Below, piece by piece: positions 26,124 through 35,343 of a stretch of 64,000 nucleotides of DNA. The notes below the pieces were generated by a model that ran no database searches, was not told the origin of the DNA, and worked only from the letters and a program-made list of their open reading frames with translations. The position numbers and the translations under genes were made by a program. Numbering within the stretch: position 1 is the first letter of the stretch; every line of letters starts with the position of its first letter. The stretch comes from Micromonospora globispora (GTDB lineage: Bacteria; Actinomycetota; Actinomycetes; Mycobacteriales; Micromonosporaceae): assembly GCF_003857015.1 (NCBI RefSeq), contig NZ_QGGF01000076.1:1-64000 (forward strand), read 5' to 3'.

Positions 26124-26547
26124 GCTCGCGAGTACAGACCCGGTGACGTTCAGGTGACGGAGGGGCCGCAGGGCGAGACCTTGCGCAAGCTTGGACACCA
26201 ACTTTCGTCGGTCTGTAGAAAAGTCTGGTCGCCAGCGGCAGAAGCTATGGACACATGAACATATGTTTTGTAGCGTCAGCCGCATGACGACAGGGTTTCG
26301 TCGATGTGACGCGGCAGGCATACGCGGGTTCGGTGGCCTGACCGCAATCGAGACGCCAGCGCACAACAACGGCTGACAGCCGGTCGACACCTGACCTGAC
26401 CCGACCCACCCTGACTCCCCGACCCTTCGCCCGTCACCGGGCGACGGGCGGGTCACGACTGCCCAGAAACCGGACCGTCCACACAGGAGGAACAAGCCAG
26501 TACGTCCCCGACCTGCCCCGGTCAGTCCTCAGTAGAAGGAGAGGCAG
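26124..26547. other. Long 5' region of the PQQ-type dehydrogenase gene with an AT-rich island
   Basis: No gene seen. It contains a possible promoter (TTGGAC 26191-26196, 17-nt spacer, TGTAGA 26214-26219) and an unusually AT-rich patch with the perfect palindrome AACATATGTT at 26258-26267. If the promoter is right, the mRNA leader is about 320 nt, long enough for regulation, but I recognise no riboswitch class. Confidence 0.4.
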
Positions 26548-28659
26548 ATGAAGAGACGATTCGCGCTCGCCGTAGCGGGCCTCACGATCACCGGCCTTGT
26601 CGCCACGCCCACCGTCTCGATGGCCGAGCCCGGCACGACCGCCGCGCCGCCCGATACGAACTTCCAGAAGGTCACCCTCAACGACAACCCGGGCGAGCCG
26701 ATGGACCTCGCCGTGCTGCCGGACAGCCGGGTGCTGCACGTGACCCGCGCCGGTGAGGTCTGGCTGCACGACCCCGCCACCGGCCGTAACACGATCGCCG
26801 CCACCCTGGACGTCTACCGGCACGACGAAGAGGGCCTGCAGAACGTCGCGATCGATCCCAACTTCGGCAAGGCCGGCAACAACTGGGTCTACCTGTACTA
26901 CTCGCCGCCGATGAACACCCCGGTCGACGACCCGTCGACCCCGAACGTCAACGAGGGCGACGCGCCGGGCTGGGGCACCGCTGACGACTTCGCGCCGTTC
27001 AAGGGGGTCATCCGGCTCTCCCGGTTCCGGCTCGTCAAGGACAAGCTGGACCTCGCCACCGAACAGCAGATCCTCGACGTACCGGTCGACCGGGGCATCT
27101 GCTGCCACGTCGGAGGTGACATCGCCTTCGACGCCAAGGGCAACCTGTACCTGTCCACAGGCGACGACACCAACCCGTTCGAATCCGGCGGATACACGCC
27201 CCTCGACGAGCGTCCCGGCCGCAACCCGGCCTACGACGCGCAGCGCAGCTCGGCCAACACCAACGACCTGCGCGGCAAGATCCTGCGCATCAAGGTCCGC
27301 GATGACGGGTCGTACACCATCCCGGCCGGCAACCTCTTCCCGAAGGACACGCCGCAGACCCGGCCCGAGATCTACCTGATGGGGCTGCGTAACCCGTTCC
27401 GGATCGAGTTCAACCGCCCGGCCGACGAGCTGTACATCGCCGACTACTCGCCGGACGCGGGCCAGGCGGATCCGCTGCGCGGGCCGGCCGGACACGGCAA
27501 GTGGGCCGCGGTCCGGAAGGCCGGCAACTACGGATGGCCCTACTGCGCCACCGCCCAGCTGCCGTACGTGGACTACGACTTCGCCACCGGCCAGTCCGGC
27601 GCACCGTTCAACTGCGCCGCGCCGGTCAACGAGTCGCCGCACAACACGGGGCTGCGGGAGCTGCCACCGGTGCAGCAGCCGGACGTGTGGTACACGTACG
27701 GCCCCTCGGCGCAGTTCCCCGAGCTGGGCACCGGCGGGATCGGACCGATGGCCGGGCCGGCGTACCAGTTCGCCTCCCCGACGACCCGGGGGCGTACCCC
27801 GGTGGCGTGGCCCGCGTACTACGACGGGATGCCGCTGTTCTACGAGTGGACCCGGGACTACGTGAAGGGCTTCCACCTCGACTCCAGCGGCGACCTGGCC
27901 GGGATCGAGCCCGTGCTCCCCTCGGTCACCTTCGACAACCCGATGGACCTGGAGTTCGGCCCGGACGGCGCGCTCTACGTCCTCGAGTACGGCGACGGCT
28001 TCTTCAGCGAGAACCCGGACGCGCAGCTCGCCCGGATCGACTACACCGGCTGGACCGGCAACCACACCCCGGTTCCGCAGGCCTCGGCCACGCCCACCAA
28101 CGGCATCGCGCCGCTGACCGTCACGTTCTCCAGCGACGGCACCACGGACTACGACGGCGACCGGCTGTCGTACGCGTGGGACTTCGACAACGACGGCAAG
28201 GTCGACTCGCGCACGGCGAACCCGACCTTCACCTACCGGGAGAACGGCCTCTATTACGCCACGCTCAAGGTGAGCGACCCGGGCGGCCTGTCGGCGTCCG
28301 CGTCGGTCCGGATCGTGGTCGGCAACGCCGCGCCGGTGGTGGAGCTGGTCAAGCCGGTCGACGGCCAGCCCTTCGCCTTCGGCGACACCGTGCAGTTCGA
28401 GGTGAAGGTGACCGACGACCAGCCGGTGGACTGCTCCCGGGTCAGCGTCACGTACGTCCTCGGCCACGACACGCACGGGCACCCGCAGACCACGGCCAAC
28501 GGCTGCACCGGCTCGATCCAGACGACGGTGCCGTCCGGCCACGACCCGGCGACCGACGACCTGAGCGCCGTGTTCGTCGCGTCCTACACCGATCCCGGTG
28601 GTGACGGGCTGCCCTCCCTGACCGGAACGGACCAGGTCGTCCTGGTCCCCAGCGCGTAG
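26548..28659 (+). CDS. Secreted PQQ-type sugar dehydrogenase (GSDH-like) with PKD domain
   Basis: Signal peptide at residues 1-26 (MKRRFALAVAGLTITGLVAT...SMA). Residues ~40-505 form the six-bladed soluble glucose dehydrogenase/sorbosone dehydrogenase propeller: MDLAVLPDSRVLHVTRAGEVW, YRHDEEGLQNVAIDPNF, HVGGDIAFDAKGNLYLSTGD and EIYLMGLRNPFRIEFN. A PKD domain follows (APLTVTFSSDGTTDYDGDRL...YAWDFDNDG), then a final beta domain. Such enzymes oxidise aldoses or related sugars using PQQ, though cofactor dependence in this branch is not certain. A Tat-exported sugar isomerase gene follows 20 nt later, suggesting an operon for extracellular sugar processing. Confidence 0.92.
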   Translation: MKRRFALAVAGLTITGLVATPTVSMAEPGTTAAPPDTNFQKVTLNDNPGEPMDLAVLPDSRVLHVTRAGEVWLHDPATGRNTIAATLDVYRHDEEGLQNVAIDPNFGKAGNNWVYLYYSPPMNTPVDDPSTPNVNEGDAPGWGTADDFAPFKGVIRLSRFRLVKDKLDLATEQQILDVPVDRGICCHVGGDIAFDAKGNLYLSTGDDTNPFESGGYTPLDERPGRNPAYDAQRSSANTNDLRGKILRIKVRDDGSYTIPAGNLFPKDTPQTRPEIYLMGLRNPFRIEFNRPADELYIADYSPDAGQADPLRGPAGHGKWAAVRKAGNYGWPYCATAQLPYVDYDFATGQSGAPFNCAAPVNESPHNTGLRELPPVQQPDVWYTYGPSAQFPELGTGGIGPMAGPAYQFASPTTRGRTPVAWPAYYDGMPLFYEWTRDYVKGFHLDSSGDLAGIEPVLPSVTFDNPMDLEFGPDGALYVLEYGDGFFSENPDAQLARIDYTGWTGNHTPVPQASATPTNGIAPLTVTFSSDGTTDYDGDRLSYAWDFDNDGKVDSRTANPTFTYRENGLYYATLKVSDPGGLSASASVRIVVGNAAPVVELVKPVDGQPFAFGDTVQFEVKVTDDQPVDCSRVSVTYVLGHDTHGHPQTTANGCTGSIQTTVPSGHDPATDDLSAVFVASYTDPGGDGLPSLTGTDQVVLVPSA

Positions 28660-28679
28660 ACCCCAGAGAAGGAGTCATC

Positions 28680-29627
28680 ATGTGTTACGGATTCGACGGA
28701 GAGGCCGCGCTGCGGCGGTCCGTCCTTGACCGACGGAGCCTGCTGCGCGGTTCGGTGGCGGCGCTCGCCGGCGTCGGGCTCGCCTCGGCGGGGATCGGCG
28801 CCACGGCGGCGTCGGCCACCACCCGGACCACCGGGCTGCAGCACGTACCCCCGGGCCTGATCAGCATCCAGCTCTGGACGGTACGCGACGCGCTGTGGGG
28901 CGCGCCGGGGTACGACGCCACCCTCACCCGCCTCGCCCAGATCGGCTACCCGCGCGTGGAGTTGGCGCTCGGCTACTTCGGGCGTACCGCTGCCCAGCTG
29001 CGCCAGTTCCTGGACGGCATCGGCATCAGGGCCAGCTCCAGCCACGACGGGATCAGCGCGGACGCGACCGCCCTGGAACAGAAGATCCAGAACGCGCTCA
29101 CCCTGGGCCAGTCCTTCATGGTGGTGCCGTACCTGTACTCAGAGCGCGAGGACGACTGGAAGCGCTGGGCGGAACAGATGAACGTCGAGGCCGCGGCGGC
29201 GGCCGCCGCCGGCCTGCGGTATGGCTACCACAACCACGCCCACGAGTTCACCATCGACCTCGGCGGTGGCAAGCGCCCCTGGGACGTGCTGACCGCGGAG
29301 CTCGACCCGAAGCTCGTACACCTGGAGGTCGACCTCTACTGGGCCGTCACCGGCGGCATCAACTCCGGCGACGGCGTGGCCGACCCCGAGGGCTTCGCGC
29401 TGGACGTCATCCGCACCGCGCCGCAGCGGGTCCTGCAGTACCACGTCAAGGACCGGCACGAGTCCAACGGCGACATGGCCGACCTGGGCACGGGGATGAT
29501 CGACTTCGCTCGGATCTTCCAGGAGCACTCGGCCCTCGAGTACATCGTCGAGAACGACACCCCCGATGTGACACCGCAGCAGACCGCCGAGGTCGGCTAC
29601 CGCTACCTGCGCAAGCTGCGGTTCTGA
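28680..29627 (+). CDS. Tat-exported sugar phosphate isomerase/epimerase-like protein
   Basis: A twin-arginine signal with RRSLLRG at about residues 19-25 is followed by a hydrophobic core (SVAALAGVGLASAGIGATAA), predicting folded export. The mature protein is a xylose isomerase-like TIM barrel: ISIQLWTVRDAL, YHNHAHEF, HLEVDLYWAVTGG and YHVKDRH, with the usual metal ligands (E, D, H, E), ending YIVENDTP. The N-terminus MCYGFDGEAALRRS precedes the Tat motif and is itself a recurring actinomycete leader. GAAGGAG precedes the ATG. It is second in an operon with the PQQ-type dehydrogenase, so both probably act on the same secreted or environmental sugar. Confidence 0.9.
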   Translation: MCYGFDGEAALRRSVLDRRSLLRGSVAALAGVGLASAGIGATAASATTRTTGLQHVPPGLISIQLWTVRDALWGAPGYDATLTRLAQIGYPRVELALGYFGRTAAQLRQFLDGIGIRASSSHDGISADATALEQKIQNALTLGQSFMVVPYLYSEREDDWKRWAEQMNVEAAAAAAAGLRYGYHNHAHEFTIDLGGGKRPWDVLTAELDPKLVHLEVDLYWAVTGGINSGDGVADPEGFALDVIRTAPQRVLQYHVKDRHESNGDMADLGTGMIDFARIFQEHSALEYIVENDTPDVTPQQTAEVGYRYLRKLRF

Positions 29628-29750
29628 ACGACCCCGGAAAGAGTTTACGGCCGCCAGGGCCGGCGTCTGGCTCATGGGAGATGTGCCAGAATCACCGGCC
29701 CTGGTGGCCGTCACCCACCAGGTCGAGGCCGACTCACCCGGACCGAAAAA

Positions 29751-29773
29751 CGGCCGGCTACAGGAGCCGGCCG
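29751..29773 (-). terminator. Intrinsic terminator overlapping the acyltransferase stop
   Basis: On the minus strand CGGCCGGCT, a 5-nt loop and AGCCGGCCG are followed by TTTTTC: a 9-bp GC stem and a T-run. The acyltransferase stop codon lies within the hairpin. It is one of the few terminators here with a U-tract. Confidence 0.85.
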
Positions 29774-30915
29774 AGCGGAGTGCGCTCGATGATCAGCCAG
29801 CCGAGCCAGAAGCAGGCCGGAACGGCCAGCGCCCCCACCAGCGGGGCTTTGGCCTCGGCCGGCAGGGGTAGCGGGCGGGCCGCGATCGCCAAGGTCAGCA
29901 GGACGGGTCCCTGCACGACGAATGCGGCGTACGCGGCGCGGCCGCAGGCCGCCGACAGCGGCCCCCCGTCCACCAGGCGGCGCTGTGCCGTGCCGAGCGC
30001 CCACACCGATCCGGCGACCACCAGGCATGCCTCCACGGAGGCCAGCAGCAGCGCCTGCCAGTGCCAGCCGCCGAGGAACGGGGTGGCGGCCTCGGCGAGA
30101 CTCGACACACCCAGCGCGACAGCCAGCACCGGTACCGCGCCCAGCGTGCCCGCCACCGCGAGCCCGCAGGCGTGCCGCACGCTCTCCGGCACGTTGCCGA
30201 TCCACCCGTGCCGGGCCCCGACGACGCCCAACCCGAACATCCCCAGGCATTGCGGCCACTGCCACAGGTGCAGGTCGAGGATCTGGGTGCTCCGGGCGGG
30301 GTACCACAGCCGGACCACGAACGAGGCGACCGCAACGGCGACGGCGAGCGCGACCAGCTGACGACCGCCGAACGGTCCGGGGTGGGGTCGAGGGTGCCGA
30401 CCCAGCCGGGTGGCGACCCAGCGCCAGGTCGCGTACGCGAGGGAGAAGTACAGCAGCACCTCGGCGAACCACAGCGGGCCGGAATCCAGGAAGGGCTTCC
30501 GGTGCGTGAAGGCCCACCAGTACGAGACGCGGAAGCCGGCCGAGCGGTAGGCGGCCCACATGAACAGGGGCCAGAGCAGTCCCAGGAAAACCAGGAACGG
30601 CACACCGAGCCGCAGGATCCGCTCGCCCGCAAACCGTGCCGGCCCCTTGCGGGTGATGGCGGCGGGCGAGAACAGTCCGGCCAGGAAGAAGAAGGTGCCG
30701 ACGACGAAGAGCGCCGACGGGCCGATCAGGACGGCCAGCACCAACTCTGATCGGCGGTCGAACGTGACCTCGTTGACCTCGTCGTAGGGCCAGCCGCCGA
30801 TCGCCGAATAGCCGACCAGGGCATGACCGGCGATGATCCACGCCACCATGGCGGCCTTGAGGTTGTCTATCGCAGGCAGGCGTTGCAATCGCCGGCCCTG
30901 GACGACCGTGGACAT
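29758..30915 (-). CDS. Membrane acyltransferase (acyltransferase 3 family)
   Basis: About 385 aa with roughly ten hydrophobic segments. The N-terminal RLPAIDNLKAAMVAWIIAGHAL carries the histidine of the acyltransferase-3 (OafA-like) active site, followed by FFFLAGLFSPAAITRKGPARF and RILRLGVPFLVFLGL, the family's conserved arginine-rich loop. It probably O-acylates a surface glycan or lipid at the cytoplasmic membrane. The ATG at 30915 has GGAGAG 9 nt upstream. Its neighbours give no specific substrate. Confidence 0.88.
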   Translation of the reverse strand: MSTVVQGRRLQRLPAIDNLKAAMVAWIIAGHALVGYSAIGGWPYDEVNEVTFDRRSELVLAVLIGPSALFVVGTFFFLAGLFSPAAITRKGPARFAGERILRLGVPFLVFLGLLWPLFMWAAYRSAGFRVSYWWAFTHRKPFLDSGPLWFAEVLLYFSLAYATWRWVATRLGRHPRPHPGPFGGRQLVALAVAVAVASFVVRLWYPARSTQILDLHLWQWPQCLGMFGLGVVGARHGWIGNVPESVRHACGLAVAGTLGAVPVLAVALGVSSLAEAATPFLGGWHWQALLLASVEACLVVAGSVWALGTAQRRLVDGGPLSAACGRAAYAAFVVQGPVLLTLAIAARPLPLPAEAKAPLVGALAVPACFWLGWLIIERTPLGRLL

Positions 30916-31021
30916 ATGCAAATTCTCTCCGGCACGGGCCCGCACATCGATGGGGTCCACGGCCCAAAAGACTGCCCGTATGACCGCTGCACAAGCGGGG
31001 ACGTCGCGGCGCGGTCCTGCG

Positions 31022-31200
31022 AAGGGTGCTCAGCGAGTTCCTCCAGCGGGATGAACCCGGCGAGCACGGCCACCACGACACCCACGATGATGGTGATGCG
31101 GTGCGGGGTACCGAACCGCGGATGCACCCGGCTCAACCAGCGCGGCAGCAGCCCGTCACGACTCATGGCGAATGCGGGTTCGATGCTCTCGGCAGGCGCC
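31022..31200 (-). pseudogene. Relic of an APC-family amino acid permease
   Basis: The minus strand reads PAESIEPAFAMSRDGLLPRW, LSRVHPRFGTPHRITIIVGV and VVAVLAGFIPLEELAEHPS, which is the conserved loop and following helix of basic/neutral amino acid permeases (FAMSRDGLLP). The rest of the ~450-aa protein is missing on both sides. It lies in the gap downstream of the molybdopterin oxidoreductase. Confidence 0.75.
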
Positions 31201-31205
31201 GCAGG

Positions 31206-33425
31206 TCAGGCGGGCTCCACGCCCACCGGGATGCCGTTGAGCACGACGTTGCCGGAGAGCGGGTCGACGGCCGTCTCGTCGGTGAGCACGTTGCTGTTGA
31301 CGCCGGCGTGCGCGCGCGCCACCGACTGCCGGGTGCCCGGCACGTCGTGACCCCACCCGTGCGGCAGGCTGACCACGCCCGGCATGGTGTCGGCGGTCAG
31401 CTCCACGGCGACGACGACCGACCCGACCCGCGAGGAGACGCGCGCGGTGTCCCCGGCGGCCAGCCCGAGCTTCGCCGCGTCGTCCGGATGCACCTGCAGG
31501 GTGCAGCGGTCCCGGCCCTTCACCAGCGCCGGCACGTTGTGCATCCAACTGTTGTTCGACCGCAGGTGCCGGCGGCCGACGAGGACGAAGCCCTCCGGCG
31601 GCGCGTCGCGGGCCTCGTGCAGCCGGACCACGTCGGCCGCGATCGGCGGCGGGCACAGCTCGATCGTCCCGCTCGGCGTGTGCAGCACCTCGGGCAGCCG
31701 CGGCCGCAGCGGCCCCAGGTCGATGCCGTGCGGATGGTCGAGCAGCCGGGTCAGGGACAGCCCGTCCGGTCGCTGTCCGAACAGGTCGCCGTACGCGCCG
31801 AGCCGCAGCCGCGCGTCGAGGAGACGTTCAGCCGGCCGGTGCCCGGCGAGCAGCGCCCTCAACTCGGCCGCCGGCCGGCCCAGTCCCTCAGCCGCCTCGG
31901 CGAGGACCTGGCCGAGCAGGCGCTCGTGCAGCACCGCCGGGTCGGCGCCGGCGCTCTGCCCGGCGGCGATCAGCGTGAGCCGGGCGAGGATGTCGCACTC
32001 GTCGAGACCGTCGGGATCCAGCGGGAGCGCGGGCGGCGAGTAGCTCGCCACGTTGCGCACGGCCAGGGTGAGGAACGCGAAGTCGTAGTGTCCGGTGCGG
32101 GCGGGGTCGGGCGGCGGCAGCACCACGTCGGCGTGCCGGGTGGTCTCGTTCAGGTACGGGTCGACGCTGACCATGAAGTCGAGCGAGGCGAGCGCCCGAT
32201 CCAGCCGCTCGCTGTTCGCGGTGGACAAGACCGGGTTTCCGGCGACGGTGATCAGCGCCCGGACCTGGCCCTCCCCCGGCGTGGAGATCTCGTCGGCCAG
32301 CGTGGCGACCGGCAGCTCGCCCTTGACCTCCGGCAGGCCGCGCACCCGGCTGGCCCAGCGTCCGGTGCGGAACCCCTTGCCGGGGCCGGCGGCACGCGCT
32401 CGCTGGTGGGCGGCGAGGGGGAACATCGCCCCGCCCGGGCGGTCGAGGTTGCCGGTCAGCACGTTGACCACGTCGACCAGCCAGCTCGTCAGCGTGCCGA
32501 ACGCGACCGTACTGGTGCCGATGCGCCCGTACACCGCGGCCGTGGGGGCGGCCGCCAGCTCGCGGGCGAGCTGGCGGATGCGCGGCGCGGGCACCGCGCA
32601 CCGCTCGGCGACCCGCTCGGGAGCGAACGCCACGGCCAGCTCCCGGACGCCGTCGAGGCCGGTGACGTGCTCCGCCAGCCGGCCGAGCCGGACGAGGTCC
32701 TCGTCGAAGAGGGTGTGCACGACGGCGAAGAGCAGCAGCGCGTCGGTGCCGGGCCGGATGGGCAGGTGCTCGTCGGCGGCGGCGGCCGTGCGGGTGCGCC
32801 GGGGGTCGACGACCAGGAACCGGCCGCCGCGCGCCTGCAGAGCCCGCAGCCGGCCCGGGAAGTCGGGCGCGGTGCAGAGGCTGCCGTTGGACTCGAAGGG
32901 GTTGGCGCCGAGCAGCACGAGCAGGTCGGTGCGGTCGAGGTCGGGCACCGGGATGGCGTTCGGGTCGCCGTAGAGGTAGCCCGAGGAGACGTGCTTGGGC
33001 ATCTGGTCGACGGTGCTGGCGGAGAAGACGTTGCGGGTGCCGAGCGCCCGCACCAGGGGACCCACGTGGAGTCCGCCGGCCATCGTGTGCACGTTGGGGT
33101 TGCCGAGGTAGACGGCGACCGCGTCGCGGCCGCCGACCCGGGCGGCCGCCAGCCCGGCCTCGACGGCGGCGAACGCCTCGTCCCAGCCGACCTCGCGCAG
33201 CGTGCCGTCGACGCGCAGCAGCGGCCGGCGCAGGCGATCCGGGTCGGCGAGAAGCTGCGGGAACGCGGCCCCCTTTGGGCAGACGAAACCGTGGCTGAAG
33301 ACGTGCTCGCCGTCGCCGCGGGCGTGCGTCACCCGGTCGTCGGCGATGGTCAGTGTCAGTCCACAGGTCGCCTCGCACAGTGGACAGGTGCGGTACGCCG
33401 TGCGCGTTGCGGTCGTCCCCGGCAT
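31206..33425 (-). CDS. Molybdopterin-dependent oxidoreductase (formate dehydrogenase/nitrate reductase-like)
   Basis: About 739 aa. The N-terminal [4Fe-4S] ligands are TCPLCEATCGLTL and VCPKG (CX2CX3C...C). The molybdopterin domain includes VSSGYLYGDPN, LLVLLGANPFESNGSL and RGGRFLVVDPRRTRT, and the C-terminal bis-MGD domain includes LQVHPDDAAKLGLAAGDTAR and GVVSLPHGWGH. It has no Tat signal and so is probably cytoplasmic. No partner iron-sulfur or membrane subunit is adjacent, and the substrate is unknown. Start ATG 33425 follows GAAGGGG. A perfect TetR-type palindrome sits 21-38 nt upstream of the start, so expression is likely repressor-controlled; the repressor is not next to it. Confidence 0.9.
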   Translation of the reverse strand: MPGTTATRTAYRTCPLCEATCGLTLTIADDRVTHARGDGEHVFSHGFVCPKGAAFPQLLADPDRLRRPLLRVDGTLREVGWDEAFAAVEAGLAAARVGGRDAVAVYLGNPNVHTMAGGLHVGPLVRALGTRNVFSASTVDQMPKHVSSGYLYGDPNAIPVPDLDRTDLLVLLGANPFESNGSLCTAPDFPGRLRALQARGGRFLVVDPRRTRTAAAADEHLPIRPGTDALLLFAVVHTLFDEDLVRLGRLAEHVTGLDGVRELAVAFAPERVAERCAVPAPRIRQLARELAAAPTAAVYGRIGTSTVAFGTLTSWLVDVVNVLTGNLDRPGGAMFPLAAHQRARAAGPGKGFRTGRWASRVRGLPEVKGELPVATLADEISTPGEGQVRALITVAGNPVLSTANSERLDRALASLDFMVSVDPYLNETTRHADVVLPPPDPARTGHYDFAFLTLAVRNVASYSPPALPLDPDGLDECDILARLTLIAAGQSAGADPAVLHERLLGQVLAEAAEGLGRPAAELRALLAGHRPAERLLDARLRLGAYGDLFGQRPDGLSLTRLLDHPHGIDLGPLRPRLPEVLHTPSGTIELCPPPIAADVVRLHEARDAPPEGFVLVGRRHLRSNNSWMHNVPALVKGRDRCTLQVHPDDAAKLGLAAGDTARVSSRVGSVVVAVELTADTMPGVVSLPHGWGHDVPGTRQSVARAHAGVNSNVLTDETAVDPLSGNVVLNGIPVGVEPA

Positions 33426-33445
33426 CGCGGGCCCCTTCCCATGGG

Positions 33446-33463
33446 ATACCGACTGGTCGGTAT
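33446..33463. promoter_or_regulatory. TetR-type operator upstream of the molybdopterin oxidoreductase
   Basis: ATACCGACTGGTCGGTAT is an inverted repeat with 8-bp perfect arms around a 2-nt centre, a classic TetR-family operator form (ACCGAC..GTCGGT). It lies in the 114-bp gap between glpD and the oxidoreductase start. The cognate regulator is not adjacent. Confidence 0.75.
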
Positions 33464-33539
33464 GTTGGCACGCCGCCGAGCGGCTGTCACCCCCTGGCGA
33501 ACGGCTCCGGCGGTGTGCGGGCACACCGCCGGTGCCGGC

Positions 33540-35264
33540 TCAGGCCGCCACGACCGCCGCCGGCACCTCGTCGGGCGCGCCCAGCCGGACGGCGTCGGCC
33601 GCCACGTCGTCGGGCTGCTCGTGCGCGGCCCGCTCGGCCCGGACCCGCGCCACGTAGTGCGCCACCTCCCGGTCGACCCGCGCGTCGTCCCAGCCAAGGA
33701 CCGGTGCCATCAGCGTCGCCGCCGGCCGGGCGGCCGTCAGGCCCCCGTCGAAGCTCTCGATCGAGATGTGGGTGCGCCGGGTCAGCACGTCCTCCAGGTG
33801 CAGCGCTCCCTCGGCGGACGCGGCGTAGACGACCTCCACCCGCAGGTAGTCCTCCGCACCGTCGAGCGGCTCGCCGAGCGTGGGGTCCTCCCGCAGCAGC
33901 GCCAGCACCTCGTCGACGGCGGCACCGTAGCGGCGCAGCAGGTGCGCCACGCGCGCGACGTGCAGGCCGTACTGCTGCGCCAGCCGCCGGCGCTGGTTCC
34001 ACCGGGCGACGGAGCCCTCCGCGCCCAGCAGTGGCACGACGTCGGTGCACGAGGCGGGAACTGCGCCGCCGAGGCCGCGCACGGCCTCGTCGACGGCGTC
34101 GCGCGCCATCACCCGGTACGTCGTGTACTTGCCGCCGGCCACCATCACGAGTCCGGGCACCGGGCTGACCACGGTGTGCTCGCGCGACAGCTTGGCGGTC
34201 GCATTGGGCTCCCCGGACAGCAGCGGGCGCAGGCCGGCGTACACACCCTCGACGTCGTCGCGGCTCAGCGGGGTGGCCAGCACCTGGTTGACGTGCTCCA
34301 GCAGGTAGTCGATGTCCCGGCTGGTCGCCGCGGGATGCGCCTTGTCCAGGTCCCAGTCGGTGTCGGTGGTGCCGATCAGCCAGTGTCGGCCCCACGGGAT
34401 CACGAACAGCACGCTGGTCTCGGTACGCAGGATCAGGCCGGTGCGCGACCGGATCCGGTCGCGCGGCACCACCAGGTGGATGCCCTTCGAGGCGCGCACC
34501 TGGACCTGGCCACGCTCGCCCACGAGAGCCTGGGTGTCGGCGGTCCACACCCCCGTGGCGTTGATGACCTGCCGGGCGCGCACCTCGAACACCCGGTCGG
34601 TCTCCAGGTCGTGCACCCGTGCTCCGGTGACCCGGGAACCCTCGCGCAGGAAACCCACCACGCGGGCCCGCGACAGCGGGTGCGCCCCGTGCGCGGCGGC
34701 GGTGCGGACGAGGAAGGTCACCAGCCGGGCGTCGTCGACCTGAGCGTCGTAGTACTGCAGGGCGCCCACCAGCGCCTCGGGTCGCAACGACGGGCATGCG
34801 CGCAACGCCCCGCGGCGGCTCAGGTGCCGGTGGGCCGGCACCCCGCGCCCGTGGCCGCCGGACAGGCTCATCGTGTCGTAGAGCAGCACGCCGGCGCCGG
34901 CGTACAGCCGTTCCCAGCCCCGGTGGCGCAGCGGGTAGAGGAACGGCACCGGCCGCACCAGGTGCGGGGCGAGCCGCTGCAGCAGCAGGCCCCGCTCGCG
35001 CAGAGCCTCGCGGACCAGCCCGAAGTCGAGCATCTCCAGGTAGCGCAGGCCGCCGTGGATCAATTTGCTGGACCGGCTCGACGTGCCGCTGGCCCAGTCG
35101 CGGGCCTCGATGAGCCCGACGGACAGGCCGCGGGTGACCGCGTCGAGGGCGCAGCCGGCGCCGGTGACGCCACCGCCGATCACCAGGACGTCCAGTTCCT
35201 GGCCGCTGCCGAGGGCGGCCAGGGACCGCTCGCGGGCGGCCGGTGACAGTGTCGCGGAATGCAT
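33540..35264 (-). CDS. glpD: Glycerol-3-phosphate dehydrogenase (FAD-dependent, GlpD)
   Basis: About 574 aa flavoprotein that oxidises glycerol 3-phosphate to dihydroxyacetone phosphate and passes electrons to quinone at the membrane. The FAD Rossmann motif is DVLVIGGGVTGAGCALDA near residue 25. GlpD signatures follow: SSRSSKLIHGGLRYLE, VFVIPWGRHWLIGTTDTDW-type core and VMVAGGKYTTYRVMA. A C-terminal helical domain (ARVAHLLRRYGAAVDEVLAL) completes the family length. The ATG at 35264 follows AGGAG. It lies 79 nt after glpK on the same strand and is probably co-transcribed with it under the IclR regulator. Confidence 0.95.
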   Translation of the reverse strand: MHSATLSPAARERSLAALGSGQELDVLVIGGGVTGAGCALDAVTRGLSVGLIEARDWASGTSSRSSKLIHGGLRYLEMLDFGLVREALRERGLLLQRLAPHLVRPVPFLYPLRHRGWERLYAGAGVLLYDTMSLSGGHGRGVPAHRHLSRRGALRACPSLRPEALVGALQYYDAQVDDARLVTFLVRTAAAHGAHPLSRARVVGFLREGSRVTGARVHDLETDRVFEVRARQVINATGVWTADTQALVGERGQVQVRASKGIHLVVPRDRIRSRTGLILRTETSVLFVIPWGRHWLIGTTDTDWDLDKAHPAATSRDIDYLLEHVNQVLATPLSRDDVEGVYAGLRPLLSGEPNATAKLSREHTVVSPVPGLVMVAGGKYTTYRVMARDAVDEAVRGLGGAVPASCTDVVPLLGAEGSVARWNQRRRLAQQYGLHVARVAHLLRRYGAAVDEVLALLREDPTLGEPLDGAEDYLRVEVVYAASAEGALHLEDVLTRRTHISIESFDGGLTAARPAATLMAPVLGWDDARVDREVAHYVARVRAERAAHEQPDDVAADAVRLGAPDEVPAAVVAA

Positions 35265-35343
35265 CCGTCTTCTCTCTCCTGCATCGGGGTGGAGGGTGAT
35301 CGGCGGCGGGCGCCGGCCGCCCGGATCCTTGCGGGGGGCGGCG

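Noticed and set aside
26124-26547. A riboswitch in the long leader of the PQQ-type dehydrogenase
   Set aside because: No conserved riboswitch core that I recognise; only an AT-rich patch and a short palindrome.
26434-28542. A 702-aa minus-strand open frame opposite the PQQ-type dehydrogenase
   Set aside because: Antisense shadow of a conserved secreted enzyme.
31026-35246. A 1406-aa plus-strand open frame opposite the molybdopterin oxidoreductase and glpD
   Set aside because: It is antisense to two clearly conserved genes, is a low-complexity Arg/Gly/Val-rich sequence, and has no domain; a GC-bias shadow.
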